Shown: positions 25,412-34,990, counted from the stretch's first letter. The stretch is 57,012 nucleotides of DNA from Hwanghaeella sp. (GCA_028282025.1 JANQIT010000043.1:1-57012); one strand, 5' to 3'. The notes: a model not told the origin generated them from the letters alone. Program-made: numbers and translations.

Positions 25412-27850
25412 ATGACCGAACATGTGCGTGTTGTCATTGTCGGCGGCGGCATTATGGGCACCAGCCTGCTGTATCATCTGGCGCAGGAAGGCTGGACGGA
25501 TTCGGTCTTGATCGAGAAAGCGGAGTTGACCTCCGGCTCGACCTGGCACGCGGCGGGGCAGATCACCCACGGCATCTCTCATTGGAGCCTGGGCAAGATG
25601 AATTCCTACGGAGTGGAACTGTACAACCGGCTGGAGGCGGAGACCGGCCAATCGGTGACCTGGCACGGCTGCGGCAGTTTGCGTATGGCCTATTTGGATG
25701 ACGAGGTGGACGCCATCAAATACACGCTCAGCGTCGGGCGCGGACAGGGCGTGAATATGGAGATTATCGGGCCGGATGAAATCAAGAAGATCCATCCCTT
25801 CTTCAATCTGGACGGTGTAAAGGCCGCCCTGCACACGCCGGACGATGGACATGTGGACCCGGCGGGCGCGGCATTCGGGCTGGCCGCGGGCGCGCGTCAG
25901 ATGGGGGCCAAGGTGGTCCGCCATAATCGCGTCACCAACATCCGCCCCGCCGCCGACGGCGAGTGGCTGGTTGAGACGGAAAAGGGCGATTATATCTGCC
26001 AGCACGTTGTGAATGCGGGCGGCACCTATGCCCGCCAGATCGCCGAGTGGGTCGGCTACAACCTGCCGATGGCCAATACGACGCACCATTATTTCATTAC
26101 GGACGCTGTCGACGAGTTCAAGGACCTGGATCATGAGCTTCCGGTGGTCCGCGACGATCAGACATATTCCGGCTATATCCGGATGGAACAGAAATCGGGC
26201 CTGATCGGGATTTACGAGAAGAAGCCGCCGGCGACCGTCTGGGACGACGGCACGCCCTGGGACGCCGAGAACGAATTGTTCGACCCGGACTATGACCAGG
26301 TGATGGAGTGCCTGGAACAGGCGTTGATCCGCATGCCGGTTCTGGAGAAGTACGGCATAAAGCGCGCGGTGCACGGCGCGATCCCGATGCCGCCGGACGG
26401 GAACATGCTGCTGGGCCCGACGCCTGGTTTGAAGAATTTTTGGAATTGCTGCGGCTCTCATGTGGGGATCGCCTGGGGACCGGGAGCCGGCAAGTACCTG
26501 GCCCAGTGGATGGTGCACGGCACGGCGGAAGTGAATATGCGCGACTTCGATCCGCGCCGTTTCGGCCCCTATGCGGACGACCGGGAGTATCAGATCGCCC
26601 GCGCCAAGGAAGACTACATTCTGCGCCACGAAGTTCCCTATCCGGGGCGTCAGAGGCACGAGGGACGGCCAAAGAAAACATCGCCTCTGTATGAGCGGTT
26701 GAAAGAAGCCGGCGCGATTCATGAGGAGATTTTCGGCTGGGAACGCCCGCGCTGGTTCGCCCGGGACGACCAGCCCCGCGAAGACGCCTATGGTTTCAAA
26801 CGGCCCGACTGGCACCGCGCGGTCGCCGAGGAATGCAAAGCGGTCCGTGAGTCCGTCGGCATCATGGACCTGTCCGCCTTTGGGAAGATCGATGTCAGCG
26901 GGCCGGATGCGCACGCTTTCGTCGAACGGATGATCGCCAACCGCGCGCCGCGCAAGGTGGGCGGCATCGTCCTGACCCACATCCTCAACCGTGCCGGCAC
27001 CATCGAGGCGGAGGTCACCGTCGCCCGGATGGCCGAGGACCGGTTCTATTTCATGTTTGCGGCCTTCTCCGAACTGAAGGTTCGGGATTGGCTGATGCAG
27101 CACCGGGAAGAAGGAGAGGATGTGGAAATCCGCGTCGTTTCCGAAGAGTACGGCTGCCTTGTCCTGTCCGGCCCGAAGTCGCGCGATGTCTTGCGCGCGG
27201 TGACGAACGCCCCCCTGGACAATGAGAACTTCCGCTGGCTCACGGCGCAGGAGATCGATGTGGCGGGGTCGCGCGTGCGGGCGCTGCGCATGTCGTATCA
27301 AGGGGAACTCGGCTGGGAGCTGCATGTCCCGATGGACGACATGCTTACCGTCTACGACGCTTTGTGGGCCGCCGGGGCCGACGCCGGCATCGCGAATTTC
27401 GGGTCCTACGCCTTGAACGCCATGCGCCTGGAAAAAGGGTTCAAGGGCGCGTCCGAACTGACCAACGAAGTCACCCTGCCGGAAGCCGATGTGATGCGTT
27501 TCGCCAAAGTGGACAAGGGCGACTTCATCGGCAGGGATGCGACCAAGGCCAGCATGGAGAAGGCGGAGGCCGGCGCGTTGCCCTGGATCTGCGCCCAGAT
27601 GGAAATAGACGCCAACGGGTCCGACCCGGTTGCTTCCGAAACGATCTTCCATAACGGCGAAAAGATCGGGCAGATCAGTTCCGGCGGATACGGATTCACT
27701 GTCGGGAAAAGCCTGGCCTTCGGCTATATCCGGCCGGACTGCGCCGACCCCGGCACCGAACTGGAAGTAATGATCCTGGGCGAAAAATACCCAGCCCGTG
27801 TGCTGGGCCTGCCGCTCTACGATCCCGAAAGCCTGTTGCCGCGGAGTTGA
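25412..27850 (+). CDS. Dimethylglycine/sarcosine dehydrogenase-like FAD enzyme (DAO + GCV_T)
   Basis: 812 residues. The N-terminal DAO domain carries the FAD motif VVIVGGGIMGTSLL and TSGSTWHAAGQ, whose His is the covalent FAD site in dimethylglycine and sarcosine dehydrogenases. The middle links to a C-terminal aminomethyltransferase (GCV_T) domain (from about 480 on: SVGIMDLSAFGKIDVSG; LEKGFKGASELTNE) that binds tetrahydrofolate and captures the released one-carbon unit. It probably oxidatively demethylates an N-methyl amino acid made by the Rieske oxygenases. The start MTEHVRVV was chosen because it begins the Rossmann strand. The next gene starts 26 bases downstream. Confidence 0.9.
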   Translation: MTEHVRVVIVGGGIMGTSLLYHLAQEGWTDSVLIEKAELTSGSTWHAAGQITHGISHWSLGKMNSYGVELYNRLEAETGQSVTWHGCGSLRMAYLDDEVDAIKYTLSVGRGQGVNMEIIGPDEIKKIHPFFNLDGVKAALHTPDDGHVDPAGAAFGLAAGARQMGAKVVRHNRVTNIRPAADGEWLVETEKGDYICQHVVNAGGTYARQIAEWVGYNLPMANTTHHYFITDAVDEFKDLDHELPVVRDDQTYSGYIRMEQKSGLIGIYEKKPPATVWDDGTPWDAENELFDPDYDQVMECLEQALIRMPVLEKYGIKRAVHGAIPMPPDGNMLLGPTPGLKNFWNCCGSHVGIAWGPGAGKYLAQWMVHGTAEVNMRDFDPRRFGPYADDREYQIARAKEDYILRHEVPYPGRQRHEGRPKKTSPLYERLKEAGAIHEEIFGWERPRWFARDDQPREDAYGFKRPDWHRAVAEECKAVRESVGIMDLSAFGKIDVSGPDAHAFVERMIANRAPRKVGGIVLTHILNRAGTIEAEVTVARMAEDRFYFMFAAFSELKVRDWLMQHREEGEDVEIRVVSEEYGCLVLSGPKSRDVLRAVTNAPLDNENFRWLTAQEIDVAGSRVRALRMSYQGELGWELHVPMDDMLTVYDALWAAGADAGIANFGSYALNAMRLEKGFKGASELTNEVTLPEADVMRFAKVDKGDFIGRDATKASMEKAEAGALPWICAQMEIDANGSDPVASETIFHNGEKIGQISSGGYGFTVGKSLAFGYIRPDCADPGTELEVMILGEKYPARVLGLPLYDPESLLPRS

Positions 27851-27876
27851 TCCGCCGCCGAACTAGGAGACAGACC

Positions 27877-29190
27877 ATGTCTGCAGAAGCCGCACTCAAT
27901 CAAGCTCCATCCTCGCCTCAAGCCGCACTCTTCGACACCGCCGAACGCACCTTACCGGGGGCCGGCCTGGGCGGATACTCGCTGGCCGACGACGTACGGT
28001 TCATCGCCGCGCGGGGCGAAGGGTCGCGCGTTATCTCGGCGGACGGACGGTCCTATATCGACTATGTCGGCGGGGCCGGGGCGAACATTCTGGGGCACTG
28101 CCATCCGGCGGTCGTGGAAGCGGTGCGGAAGCAGGCCGAACGCGGCCTGCATTTCTTCGGCACCTTGACCGACATCGCGGTCGAGTTCTCGGATGTGTTG
28201 GTCGAAACCATCCCCTGCGCCGAGAAGGTAATCTTTACCACCACGGGATCGGAAGCGACCTTCTACGCCATGCGTATGGCGCGCGCCTTTACGGGCAAGG
28301 ACAAGGTGCTGAAGTTCGAAGGGGCCTATCACGGCAACCACGACTATGCGTCCTTCAGCCAATTTCCGACGGGACCGGCCAACTACCCGATGGCGACGGC
28401 GGATTCCGGCGGGGTCCCGCGGGTGATGCAGGATACGATGCTGGTGGCCCCCTATAACGATCTTGAAGCGGTAGAGCGGATCGTGCGGGAACAGGCTGAC
28501 GAGATTGCCGCAATCATTGTCGAGCCGGTTCAGCGCATTGTTTTCCCGGAAGATGGGTTCCTGGCCGGCTTGCGGCGGATTTGCGATGAGAACGGCGTGC
28601 TGCTGATCTTTGACGAAGTGGTGACCGGCTTCCGCCTGGCGCTGGGCAGCGCCCAGGAGTATTTCGGCGTAACCCCCGACCTGGCGAGCTTCGGTAAGAT
28701 CGTCGGCGGAGGCGGGCCGATGGGATGCGTCGGCGGACGGGAAGAGATTATCGACCGGACGAATCCCCGCAATAAGGGTCAGTCCACCTACGCCTATATC
28801 AACGGCACCCTGCATGGGAATCCGATTGCAGCGGCGGCGGGTCTAGCCACTGTGCGTGAGTTGCAGAAACCGGACTTCTACAAGGATTTGGCCGCCTTGT
28901 CCGACCGGTTCACGTCGGCCTGTCAGGAAGTGCTGGACCGATACGGCGTTCCGGCGATCGTTCCGGGCCGGCAGAGTTTCTGGCAGATCATGTTCATGGA
29001 ACGCGCACCGCGTAACGCCATCGACATCATCAACAGCGACGGGGTGGCGATGCGCAAACTGGATACGGAATTGCTGCGCCGGGGCATCTATGTCCTTCCC
29101 GGCGTTCGCCGCTTCGTTCCGGCGACTCTGACCGAAGAAGAGATCGCGATGACGCTGGAGGCGTTGGACGACGCCTGTAAATCTCTCTGA
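27877..29190 (+). CDS. Class III PLP aminotransferase (glutamate-1-semialdehyde aminomutase-like)
   Basis: 437 residues. FDEVVTGFRLALG supplies the Asp that contacts the pyridine nitrogen, and K274 in ASFGKIVGGGGPMG is the expected Schiff-base Lys. VIFTTTGSEATFYAMR is the typical PLP phosphate region. Close to the GSA aminomutase group, but context argues for catabolism rather than haem synthesis: it lies between the DMGDH-like and second Rieske genes and has an AGGAGA ribosome site eight bases before the ATG. It might transaminate an omega-amino or semialdehyde intermediate of betaine breakdown. Confidence 0.85.
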   Translation: MSAEAALNQAPSSPQAALFDTAERTLPGAGLGGYSLADDVRFIAARGEGSRVISADGRSYIDYVGGAGANILGHCHPAVVEAVRKQAERGLHFFGTLTDIAVEFSDVLVETIPCAEKVIFTTTGSEATFYAMRMARAFTGKDKVLKFEGAYHGNHDYASFSQFPTGPANYPMATADSGGVPRVMQDTMLVAPYNDLEAVERIVREQADEIAAIIVEPVQRIVFPEDGFLAGLRRICDENGVLLIFDEVVTGFRLALGSAQEYFGVTPDLASFGKIVGGGGPMGCVGGREEIIDRTNPRNKGQSTYAYINGTLHGNPIAAAAGLATVRELQKPDFYKDLAALSDRFTSACQEVLDRYGVPAIVPGRQSFWQIMFMERAPRNAIDIINSDGVAMRKLDTELLRRGIYVLPGVRRFVPATLTEEEIAMTLEALDDACKSL

Positions 29191-29206
29191 CCGGGGATCG
29201 GACGCC

Positions 29207-30367
29207 GTGGCGGAACGGATCGAACAACTCCGAACGGTCGAGGAAGTACTCGGCGTTCAAGCGCTTGCGAAGATGGGCCTCCCCCTTGGGGAGGCTTCGT
29301 CGCTTCCCAATACCGCCTATACCTCCGATGAATTCCTGGCGCTGGAGAATGAACGGCTTTTCCCCCGGACATGGGTCCTGGCGGGTTTCGTTCACCAATT
29401 GCCGGAACCGGGCAGTATCCTGCCCGTGAGGATCTGCGGCCGGCCTGTCATGTTGGTGCGGACCAAGTCGGGAGAGATCAGGGCGTTTCATAATGTCTGC
29501 CCGCATCGCGGCACGCAATTGGTCGACCGGGCCTGCCGTCGCGCCGCGATTACCTGTCCTTATCATGCGTGGTCCTTCACCTTGGAAGGGGATTTGAAGG
29601 GGCGTCCCCATTTCCACGGGCCGGATGAACACGATACGGCGGACGACGACGCCGTCCATCTTGCAGCGGTCGCCTGCGGCGTCTGGTTCGATTTTGTTTT
29701 TGTGAATCTAAGCGGCGATGCCGAGCCGTTCGAGGCGTATATCGCGCCGGTGAAAGCGTGCTTCGGGGATCATGACCTTTCCGCCTTGAAGCCGGCAGGC
29801 ATGTTCTCTCAGGAAGTGCCGGCGAACTGGAAACTGGCGCTGGAAAATTACATAGAGCCCTATCACGTGTTCGCATTGCACCCGCGCCTGCTTACCTTTG
29901 CACCGATGTCGATCCGCACGCCGTCATCGGCAAAGGGTGGTTTTTTCTACAATGAATACACGGTCTCGGCCTTGGAGTCGGGGAGGGGGGCCGACCTGCC
30001 TCACTTTCCTGGCCTCGACGCGGAACAGATGCGCCGCGGCTTCTGGTTCAACCGCTTTCCCTCCTTCGCGCTTGAAGTCTATGCGGACCAACTGGTGCTT
30101 TTCCGGGTTATCCCGCTGGCGCCCGACCGGACGCTGGAGGAGTTTCATATCTATCTGGTGGGCGATGCGGCCGACAGCGACAGTTATGCGGCGGCCCGGG
30201 CGGACGTGTTCAAAACCTGGAAAGATCTGAATGATGAAGATGTGGGCATTCTTGAACGGCTTCAGATCGGCAGGCAGTCTCCGGGTTTCGATGGCGGTTC
30301 GCTTTCTCCCTATTGGGATGAAGCGCCGCTGGAATTCGCCCGCTGTGTCCTGAACGGCGTCCGCTGA
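29207..30367 (+). CDS. Rieske non-heme iron oxygenase, alpha subunit (second)
   Basis: 386 residues from a GTG start. Rieske ligands C98, H100, C117 and H120 (VCPHRG then CPYHAWSF); the mononuclear iron site is ENYIEPYHVFALHP (H220, H225), preceded by the usual NWKLALENY. It is clearly a paralog of, but distant from, the oxygenase at 23283-24398 and probably acts on another substrate or step. The stop codon shares its last base with the start of the M24 gene (TGATGG), so the two are coupled. No reductase is encoded nearby. Confidence 0.88.
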   Translation: MAERIEQLRTVEEVLGVQALAKMGLPLGEASSLPNTAYTSDEFLALENERLFPRTWVLAGFVHQLPEPGSILPVRICGRPVMLVRTKSGEIRAFHNVCPHRGTQLVDRACRRAAITCPYHAWSFTLEGDLKGRPHFHGPDEHDTADDDAVHLAAVACGVWFDFVFVNLSGDAEPFEAYIAPVKACFGDHDLSALKPAGMFSQEVPANWKLALENYIEPYHVFALHPRLLTFAPMSIRTPSSAKGGFFYNEYTVSALESGRGADLPHFPGLDAEQMRRGFWFNRFPSFALEVYADQLVLFRVIPLAPDRTLEEFHIYLVGDAADSDSYAAARADVFKTWKDLNDEDVGILERLQIGRQSPGFDGGSLSPYWDEAPLEFARCVLNGVR

Positions 30368-31575
30368 TGGAAGCTGTTCCGCACCCTGACTTAACCGCTG
30401 AGCCGGCGATCTGCCCGCCGATCTTCGATCCGGATCGGATGCGGGCTTATCGGCGCGGACGCGTCCTGGCGGAGATGCAAGCCGAAGATATCGATCTCTG
30501 CCTGTTCACCAATCCGCTTACCCTCCGGTACATCACGGAAATGCGGGAATACAGCCTGTTCCAGTCCCGCATTCCCACAATGACCCTGCTGCTGGCGGGG
30601 GATGGACATACAACCTTGTCCGGCTCCTACAATCAGGGATATCCGGATGTGGACGATTACATCCCATCCTTCCTGATCACACCGTTCGATGGCGGGAACG
30701 ATCTGGCGGAGCGTTGCCGGGCTTTCGCCGAAACGGTCCGGGCAAGGGTCGGGGCAGGCCGTAAGCGGGTCGGTGTGGACCGTCTGGATGCCGGCGCAGT
30801 GCAGGCCCTGATGCAAGTGGGACTGGATGTCGTTGACTCGAGTCTGCTGGCCGAACGCGCGCGCAGCGTGAAGAACGGGGATGAACTTTCCTGCATTCGC
30901 TACGCCATCGATGTCGCCCAACTGGGCATGGACCGGATGCGCCGCGCGATGAAGCCCGGGATTACAGAGAATGCGCTGTGGGCCATATTGGTCGCGACAA
31001 ACACAGAGTTCGATGGGGCCTGGACCGACGGGCGAATGCTGTGCTCCGGACCGCGCACGAACCCCTGGCTGCAGGAAGCATCCGACAGAGCGGTCGAAGC
31101 GGGGGACGTTGTCGCTTTCGACACGGACATGATCGGCCCATATGGCTATATGGCCGACATCTCCCGAACCTGGATCTGCGATGGGAAACCCCCGGCCGAT
31201 GAAGCGAGGGATCTTTACAAACGCGCGCATGAAGAGGTCTCCCACAACATGGAGATCGTCCGCGCCGGCATGACATTCCGGGAGTTTTCGGACCGGGCGC
31301 TGCGGCAGCCGCATCCCTTCCAGGCCCATCGTTACCCGTGTGTGGCGCACGGGGTCGGCATGTCGGATGAGTATCCCAAAATCGCCTATTATCAGGATTG
31401 GGACCGGATCGGCTATGACGGGACGATTGAAGAGAACATGGCGCTGTGCATCGAGAGCTTTGTCGGGTCGGAGCATGGCGGCCCGGGCGTTAAACTTGAA
31501 CAACAGGTACGGATCACATCGACCGGCTGTGAATTGCTGAGTACCTATCCTTTTGAACAAGAACTGTTGCGTTAG
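30367..31575 (+). CDS. M24 family protein, DddP/creatinase-like (first copy)
   Basis: 402 residues: a creatinase-type N-terminal domain and a pita-bread catalytic domain (GPRTNPWLQE; VAFDTDMIGPYGYMADIS; CVAHGVGMSDEYP; CIESFVGSE; VKLEQQVRI). Predicted metal ligands D252, D254, D264, H328, E363, E378, with D334 and Y323 nearby, have the same spacing as I recall for the DMSP lyase DddP. M24 members also include Xaa-Pro peptidases and creatinase. Given the neighbours, cleavage of a C-N or C-S bond in a betaine-type osmolyte is as likely as peptide hydrolysis. A second paralog lies at 54105-55346. Confidence 0.75.
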   Translation: MEAVPHPDLTAEPAICPPIFDPDRMRAYRRGRVLAEMQAEDIDLCLFTNPLTLRYITEMREYSLFQSRIPTMTLLLAGDGHTTLSGSYNQGYPDVDDYIPSFLITPFDGGNDLAERCRAFAETVRARVGAGRKRVGVDRLDAGAVQALMQVGLDVVDSSLLAERARSVKNGDELSCIRYAIDVAQLGMDRMRRAMKPGITENALWAILVATNTEFDGAWTDGRMLCSGPRTNPWLQEASDRAVEAGDVVAFDTDMIGPYGYMADISRTWICDGKPPADEARDLYKRAHEEVSHNMEIVRAGMTFREFSDRALRQPHPFQAHRYPCVAHGVGMSDEYPKIAYYQDWDRIGYDGTIEENMALCIESFVGSEHGGPGVKLEQQVRITSTGCELLSTYPFEQELLR

Positions 31576-31588
31576 GGCGAGGAAAAGA

Positions 31589-32701
31589 ATGGCGGATATA
31601 CCGGCGACGATGCGGGCGTTCGTGCTGACTGGACATGGCGGGCTGGACAAGTTGGAACTGAAGACCGACTGGCCTGTGCCCAAAGCCGGTCCCGGCGATT
31701 ATCTTATCAAGGTGCATGCCTGCGGCATGAACAACACCGACATCAACACGCGCACCGGCTGGTACAGCCGCAGCGTGACCGACGGGACGACGGCGGAGGG
31801 CGGGTCCGAAGGTTTCGACGATGCAGAGGAGGGTGCGGGCTCCTGGGGGCGGCAGGGAATCGGCTTTCCCCGGATTCAGGGAGCAGACGTCAGCGGAACC
31901 GTGGTCTCGGCGGGAGAGGGGACCGACCCCGCCCTGATCGGCAAGCGTGTCATGATCGATACCTGGCTGCGCGATTGGGACGATCCTCTCAACAGCGACA
32001 AGGTCGGTTACTATGGATCCGAGCGCGACGGCGGTTATGCGGAGTACACCACTGCGCCCGCCAGGAATGTTCATGCCTTGGATAGCGGCTTGAGCGATGC
32101 GGAGATCGCGACCTTTGCGACAAGTTCGATCACGGCCGAAAATCTTTTGCATCAGGCCAAGGTCGGCGACGGCGATGTCGTCCTTATCCCGGGCGCCAGC
32201 GGCGGCGTCGGATCCGCGCTGATCCAGCTTTGCTTGCGTCGCGGAGCTGTGCCGGTAGCAATGTGCGGTGCATCGAAGGCGGATGCCGTGAAGGCGCTGG
32301 GCGCCGCTGCGGTATTGGATCGCGAGCCGGAGGATCTGGCGGGAGCGCTTCAAGACGCAGTCGGGCGCGATACCGTCGATGTGGTTGCCGATGTCGTCGG
32401 CGGAGCGATGTTCAAGCAGTTCCTGGAAGTGCTGGCGCCGCGCGGCAGGTATACCTGCGCCGGAGCCATCGCCGGACCGATTGTCGAGTTCGACCTGCGG
32501 ACATTCTATCTCAAGGATCTGGTTTTCACAGGTGCGACGGTGGTGCCGCCGGGCTTGTTCAAGAATCTTGTCGGCTATGTCGAACGGGGTGAGATCAAAC
32601 CCCTTTTGGCCGCGACCTATCCGCTGGAAGATCTACACGCGGCGCAGACCGCCTTCCTGCGGAAATCCCATGTCGGCAACATTGTGATATCGCTGGAGTA
32701 G
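31589..32701 (+). CDS. MDR superfamily zinc-type alcohol dehydrogenase/quinone reductase-like
   Basis: 370 residues. KVHACGMNNTDINTRTG is the substrate-domain motif, GADVSGTVVSAGEG is the MDR signature, and IPGASGGVGSALIQL is the NAD(P)-binding loop. The structural four-Cys zinc lobe is absent, which favours the quinone-reductase-like branch. It lies 13 bases after the M24 gene and 4 bases before the first enolase-superfamily gene, all in one apparent operon. The substrate is unknown; reduction of an acryloyl- or semialdehyde-type intermediate is possible. Confidence 0.85.
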   Translation: MADIPATMRAFVLTGHGGLDKLELKTDWPVPKAGPGDYLIKVHACGMNNTDINTRTGWYSRSVTDGTTAEGGSEGFDDAEEGAGSWGRQGIGFPRIQGADVSGTVVSAGEGTDPALIGKRVMIDTWLRDWDDPLNSDKVGYYGSERDGGYAEYTTAPARNVHALDSGLSDAEIATFATSSITAENLLHQAKVGDGDVVLIPGASGGVGSALIQLCLRRGAVPVAMCGASKADAVKALGAAAVLDREPEDLAGALQDAVGRDTVDVVADVVGGAMFKQFLEVLAPRGRYTCAGAIAGPIVEFDLRTFYLKDLVFTGATVVPPGLFKNLVGYVERGEIKPLLAATYPLEDLHAAQTAFLRKSHVGNIVISLE

Positions 32702-32705
32702 GGCT

Positions 32706-33809
32706 GTGAAGATCACCGGACTCTCCCTCTATTCCACCTATCTTCCCTATGTGGGCGGTGAATACGGCTGGGGCGACGGCTATGTGCTGAAAGGCGGTGA
32801 CAGCATGGTCGTGCGGATCGACACGGATGCCGGATTGAGCGGTTGGGGAGAGGTCTGTCCCATCGGTGCGACCTACCTTCCGGCCCACGCGAATGGCGTC
32901 GAAGGGGGTCTACGGGAATTGGCGCCGCATCTGCTTGGCCTTGATCCGACGAATACCGGCCTGATCGACGGCGCGATGGACCGTTGGATGATGGGCCATG
33001 CCTATGTGAAGACGCCAATCGACGTTGCCTGCTGGGATCTTAAGGGCAAAGCGCTTGGGGTGCCCTGCCACGCCCTTCTGGGCGGGCGGCGGAACGACGC
33101 GCTGCCGATGTACCGTGTCCTGCCGCACGGTCCGGTCGATGCGATGCTGAGGCAGATGGACGCCTTCCGTGAACAGGGGTACTCCCAGTTTCAGGTGAAG
33201 GTTGGCGGCGATCCGGTGCACGATGCGGCCCGGGTGCGTGCGGCGGTCGAACGGCTGCACCCGCATGAAAAGGTTTTGGCGGACGCCAATCGGGGATGGC
33301 GGCGCGACGCGGCGCTCCATTTCGGCATGCTGACCAGCGACCTGTTCTTTTACTTCGAGCAACCCTGCACGCTCTATGATGACAATCTGGCCGTCCGGCG
33401 TCGGGTTCCGCAACCCTTCAAGTTGGATGAAAGCATTCAGTCCATGGACGACATGCTGCGGGTTCTGAAGGATGACGCCTGCGACGAGGTTTGCATCAAG
33501 ATCGCCCGTTTCGGCGGGCTGACCAAATCGCGCCTAATCCGCGACCTGTGCGCCGCGCGCAATCTGCCGATGACGGTGGAGGACAGTTGGGGCGGGGAGA
33601 TCGTGACCGCCGCCCTGGGGCATCTGGCGGTTTCCACGCCGCCCGGCGTACTGCTCAGCACCACCGATCTGCATCGATACAACACCGTATCCATCGGCGC
33701 CGGCGCGCCTGACACGGTGGACGGCAAGCTGGTGGTTTCGGACCGGCCCGGCTTGGGCGTGGAACCGGACCTGACAGTGCTGGGTGAACCTGTCGCCGTT
33801 TTCGAATAG
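32706..33809 (+). CDS. Mandelate racemase/muconate lactonizing enzyme family (betaine epimerase HpbD-like)
   Basis: 367 residues, enolase superfamily, from a GTG start. Metal ligands D193, E218 and D241 or E242 follow the expected strand ends (LADANRGW; FEQPC; LDES). K165 in FQVKVGG and K265 in VCIKIARFGG form the dual-lysine pair of 1,1-proton-transfer enzymes. K265 matches the position I remember for 4-hydroxyproline betaine 2-epimerase HpbD, and KIARFGGLTKSRLIRD resembles it, so an epimerase or racemase acting on a proline-betaine-like substrate is likely. It is followed 13 bases later by a paralog. Confidence 0.8.
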   Translation: MKITGLSLYSTYLPYVGGEYGWGDGYVLKGGDSMVVRIDTDAGLSGWGEVCPIGATYLPAHANGVEGGLRELAPHLLGLDPTNTGLIDGAMDRWMMGHAYVKTPIDVACWDLKGKALGVPCHALLGGRRNDALPMYRVLPHGPVDAMLRQMDAFREQGYSQFQVKVGGDPVHDAARVRAAVERLHPHEKVLADANRGWRRDAALHFGMLTSDLFFYFEQPCTLYDDNLAVRRRVPQPFKLDESIQSMDDMLRVLKDDACDEVCIKIARFGGLTKSRLIRDLCAARNLPMTVEDSWGGEIVTAALGHLAVSTPPGVLLSTTDLHRYNTVSIGAGAPDTVDGKLVVSDRPGLGVEPDLTVLGEPVAVFE

Positions 33810-33822
33810 AGGGCGTCTATCG

Positions 33823-34926
33823 ATGAAGATTACCCGTATCGCGGCCTATCAGGTAACGCTGACCGTGCCGTCTGTGTACAAGCTGTCCGGCGGCCGGCTT
33901 TTCGAAACGCTGGACAGCACCATTGTTTCCATTCAAACGGATTCCGGATTGACCGGTTGGGGGGAAGCCTGCCCGTTCGGTGTTTTCTACGGACCTGCGC
34001 ATGGTCACGGCGTGCGTGCGGGCGTGGCCGAGCTGGGCCCCAGGTTAATCGGCGCGAACCCGATGCGGGTGGAGCGGATCAACGATTTCATGGACGACGT
34101 CCTGCCGGGCCTCAATTACGTGAAGTCGGCGCTGGATATGGCATGCTGGGATATCTTGGGCAAAGCGCTCGGCCAACCTGTCTGCGAGCTGATGGGCGGG
34201 CGCTCCGACCACGACCTTTGGATTGCCGCAAGCGTTTCCACCGGCACGCCGGAGGAAGTTGTCGCCAACGTTCAGCGTTTCCGTGATATCGGCTATCGCT
34301 GTTTTTCGGTAAAGGTGGGCGGGGAAGATCCGTCGCTGGATGTCGCGCGCGTGCAAGCGGTGATGAAAGCGCGCCGGCCGAACGAAGAGTATATCCTGGA
34401 TGCGAACAGGGGCTGGTCGCTGGAGGCGGCCTTGCGTTTCGCTTCGCTTTTAGGAGCCGCGGACGCCTGGATCGAGCAGCCCTGTAAGACCTATCGGGAA
34501 TGTCTGTCCTTCAAACGCCGGACGGGATTGCCCCTCAGCCTGGATGAGATCCTGACCGGACCCGATGTGCTGCTGCAGGCTCTGGCGGATGACGCGGTCG
34601 ATGCTGCCAACCTGAAGACGACCAAGGTTGGCGGCCCAACCAAGATGCGGCGGATGCGTGATATCTGTCACGAGGCGGGCATCTCGATGAGCATTCAGGA
34701 GACCGGCGGTTCAGACATCGCGTTCGCCGCCATATGTCACATCGCGCAGTCCACGAACGCGGCGCTATGCCGCCACATATGGGATCCCCGCGAACTGGCC
34801 GCCGAAACGCTGGCCCATGGTGCGCCCGTGGTGGAGGGCGGCAAGGCGCGGGCAAGCGACCGTCCCGGTCTTGGGATCGATGTCGTCATGGAGGCGCTGG
34901 GCGATCCGGTCGCCGTGTACGAGTAG
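33823..34926 (+). CDS. Mandelate racemase/muconate lactonizing enzyme family (second)
   Basis: 367 residues. Metal ligands D193, E218 and D241 or E242 (LDANRGW; IEQPC; LDEI); K164 in FSVKVGG and K265 in ANLKTTKVGG form the Lys pair, so it too should abstract the alpha proton from an amino acid or betaine. It shares GWGEACPFG and the overall length with the first copy but differs clearly, suggesting a different epimer or a cis-3-hydroxyproline dehydratase-type role. It is the last gene of the 25412-34926 run. Confidence 0.8.
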   Translation: MKITRIAAYQVTLTVPSVYKLSGGRLFETLDSTIVSIQTDSGLTGWGEACPFGVFYGPAHGHGVRAGVAELGPRLIGANPMRVERINDFMDDVLPGLNYVKSALDMACWDILGKALGQPVCELMGGRSDHDLWIAASVSTGTPEEVVANVQRFRDIGYRCFSVKVGGEDPSLDVARVQAVMKARRPNEEYILDANRGWSLEAALRFASLLGAADAWIEQPCKTYRECLSFKRRTGLPLSLDEILTGPDVLLQALADDAVDAANLKTTKVGGPTKMRRMRDICHEAGISMSIQETGGSDIAFAAICHIAQSTNAALCRHIWDPRELAAETLAHGAPVVEGGKARASDRPGLGIDVVMEALGDPVAVYE

Positions 34927-34990
34927 GAACCGCAAAGAATGAAAACGAAACGGCGGTTTGCATCGGTTCGGAGTATTACGGTGACACGCT

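Noticed and set aside
25373..27652. Long minus-strand open frame (about 759 codons) opposite the DMGDH-like gene
   Set aside because: It is the shadow of a GC-rich coding frame: composition is Arg/Gly/His-rich without any recognisable domain, while the plus-strand frame has full FAD and GCV_T motifs.
27877..29190. hemL (haem biosynthetic glutamate-1-semialdehyde aminomutase)
   Set aside because: Similarity to the group is clear, but alphaproteobacteria usually make 5-aminolevulinate by the C4 route and the gene lies inside a catabolic operon.
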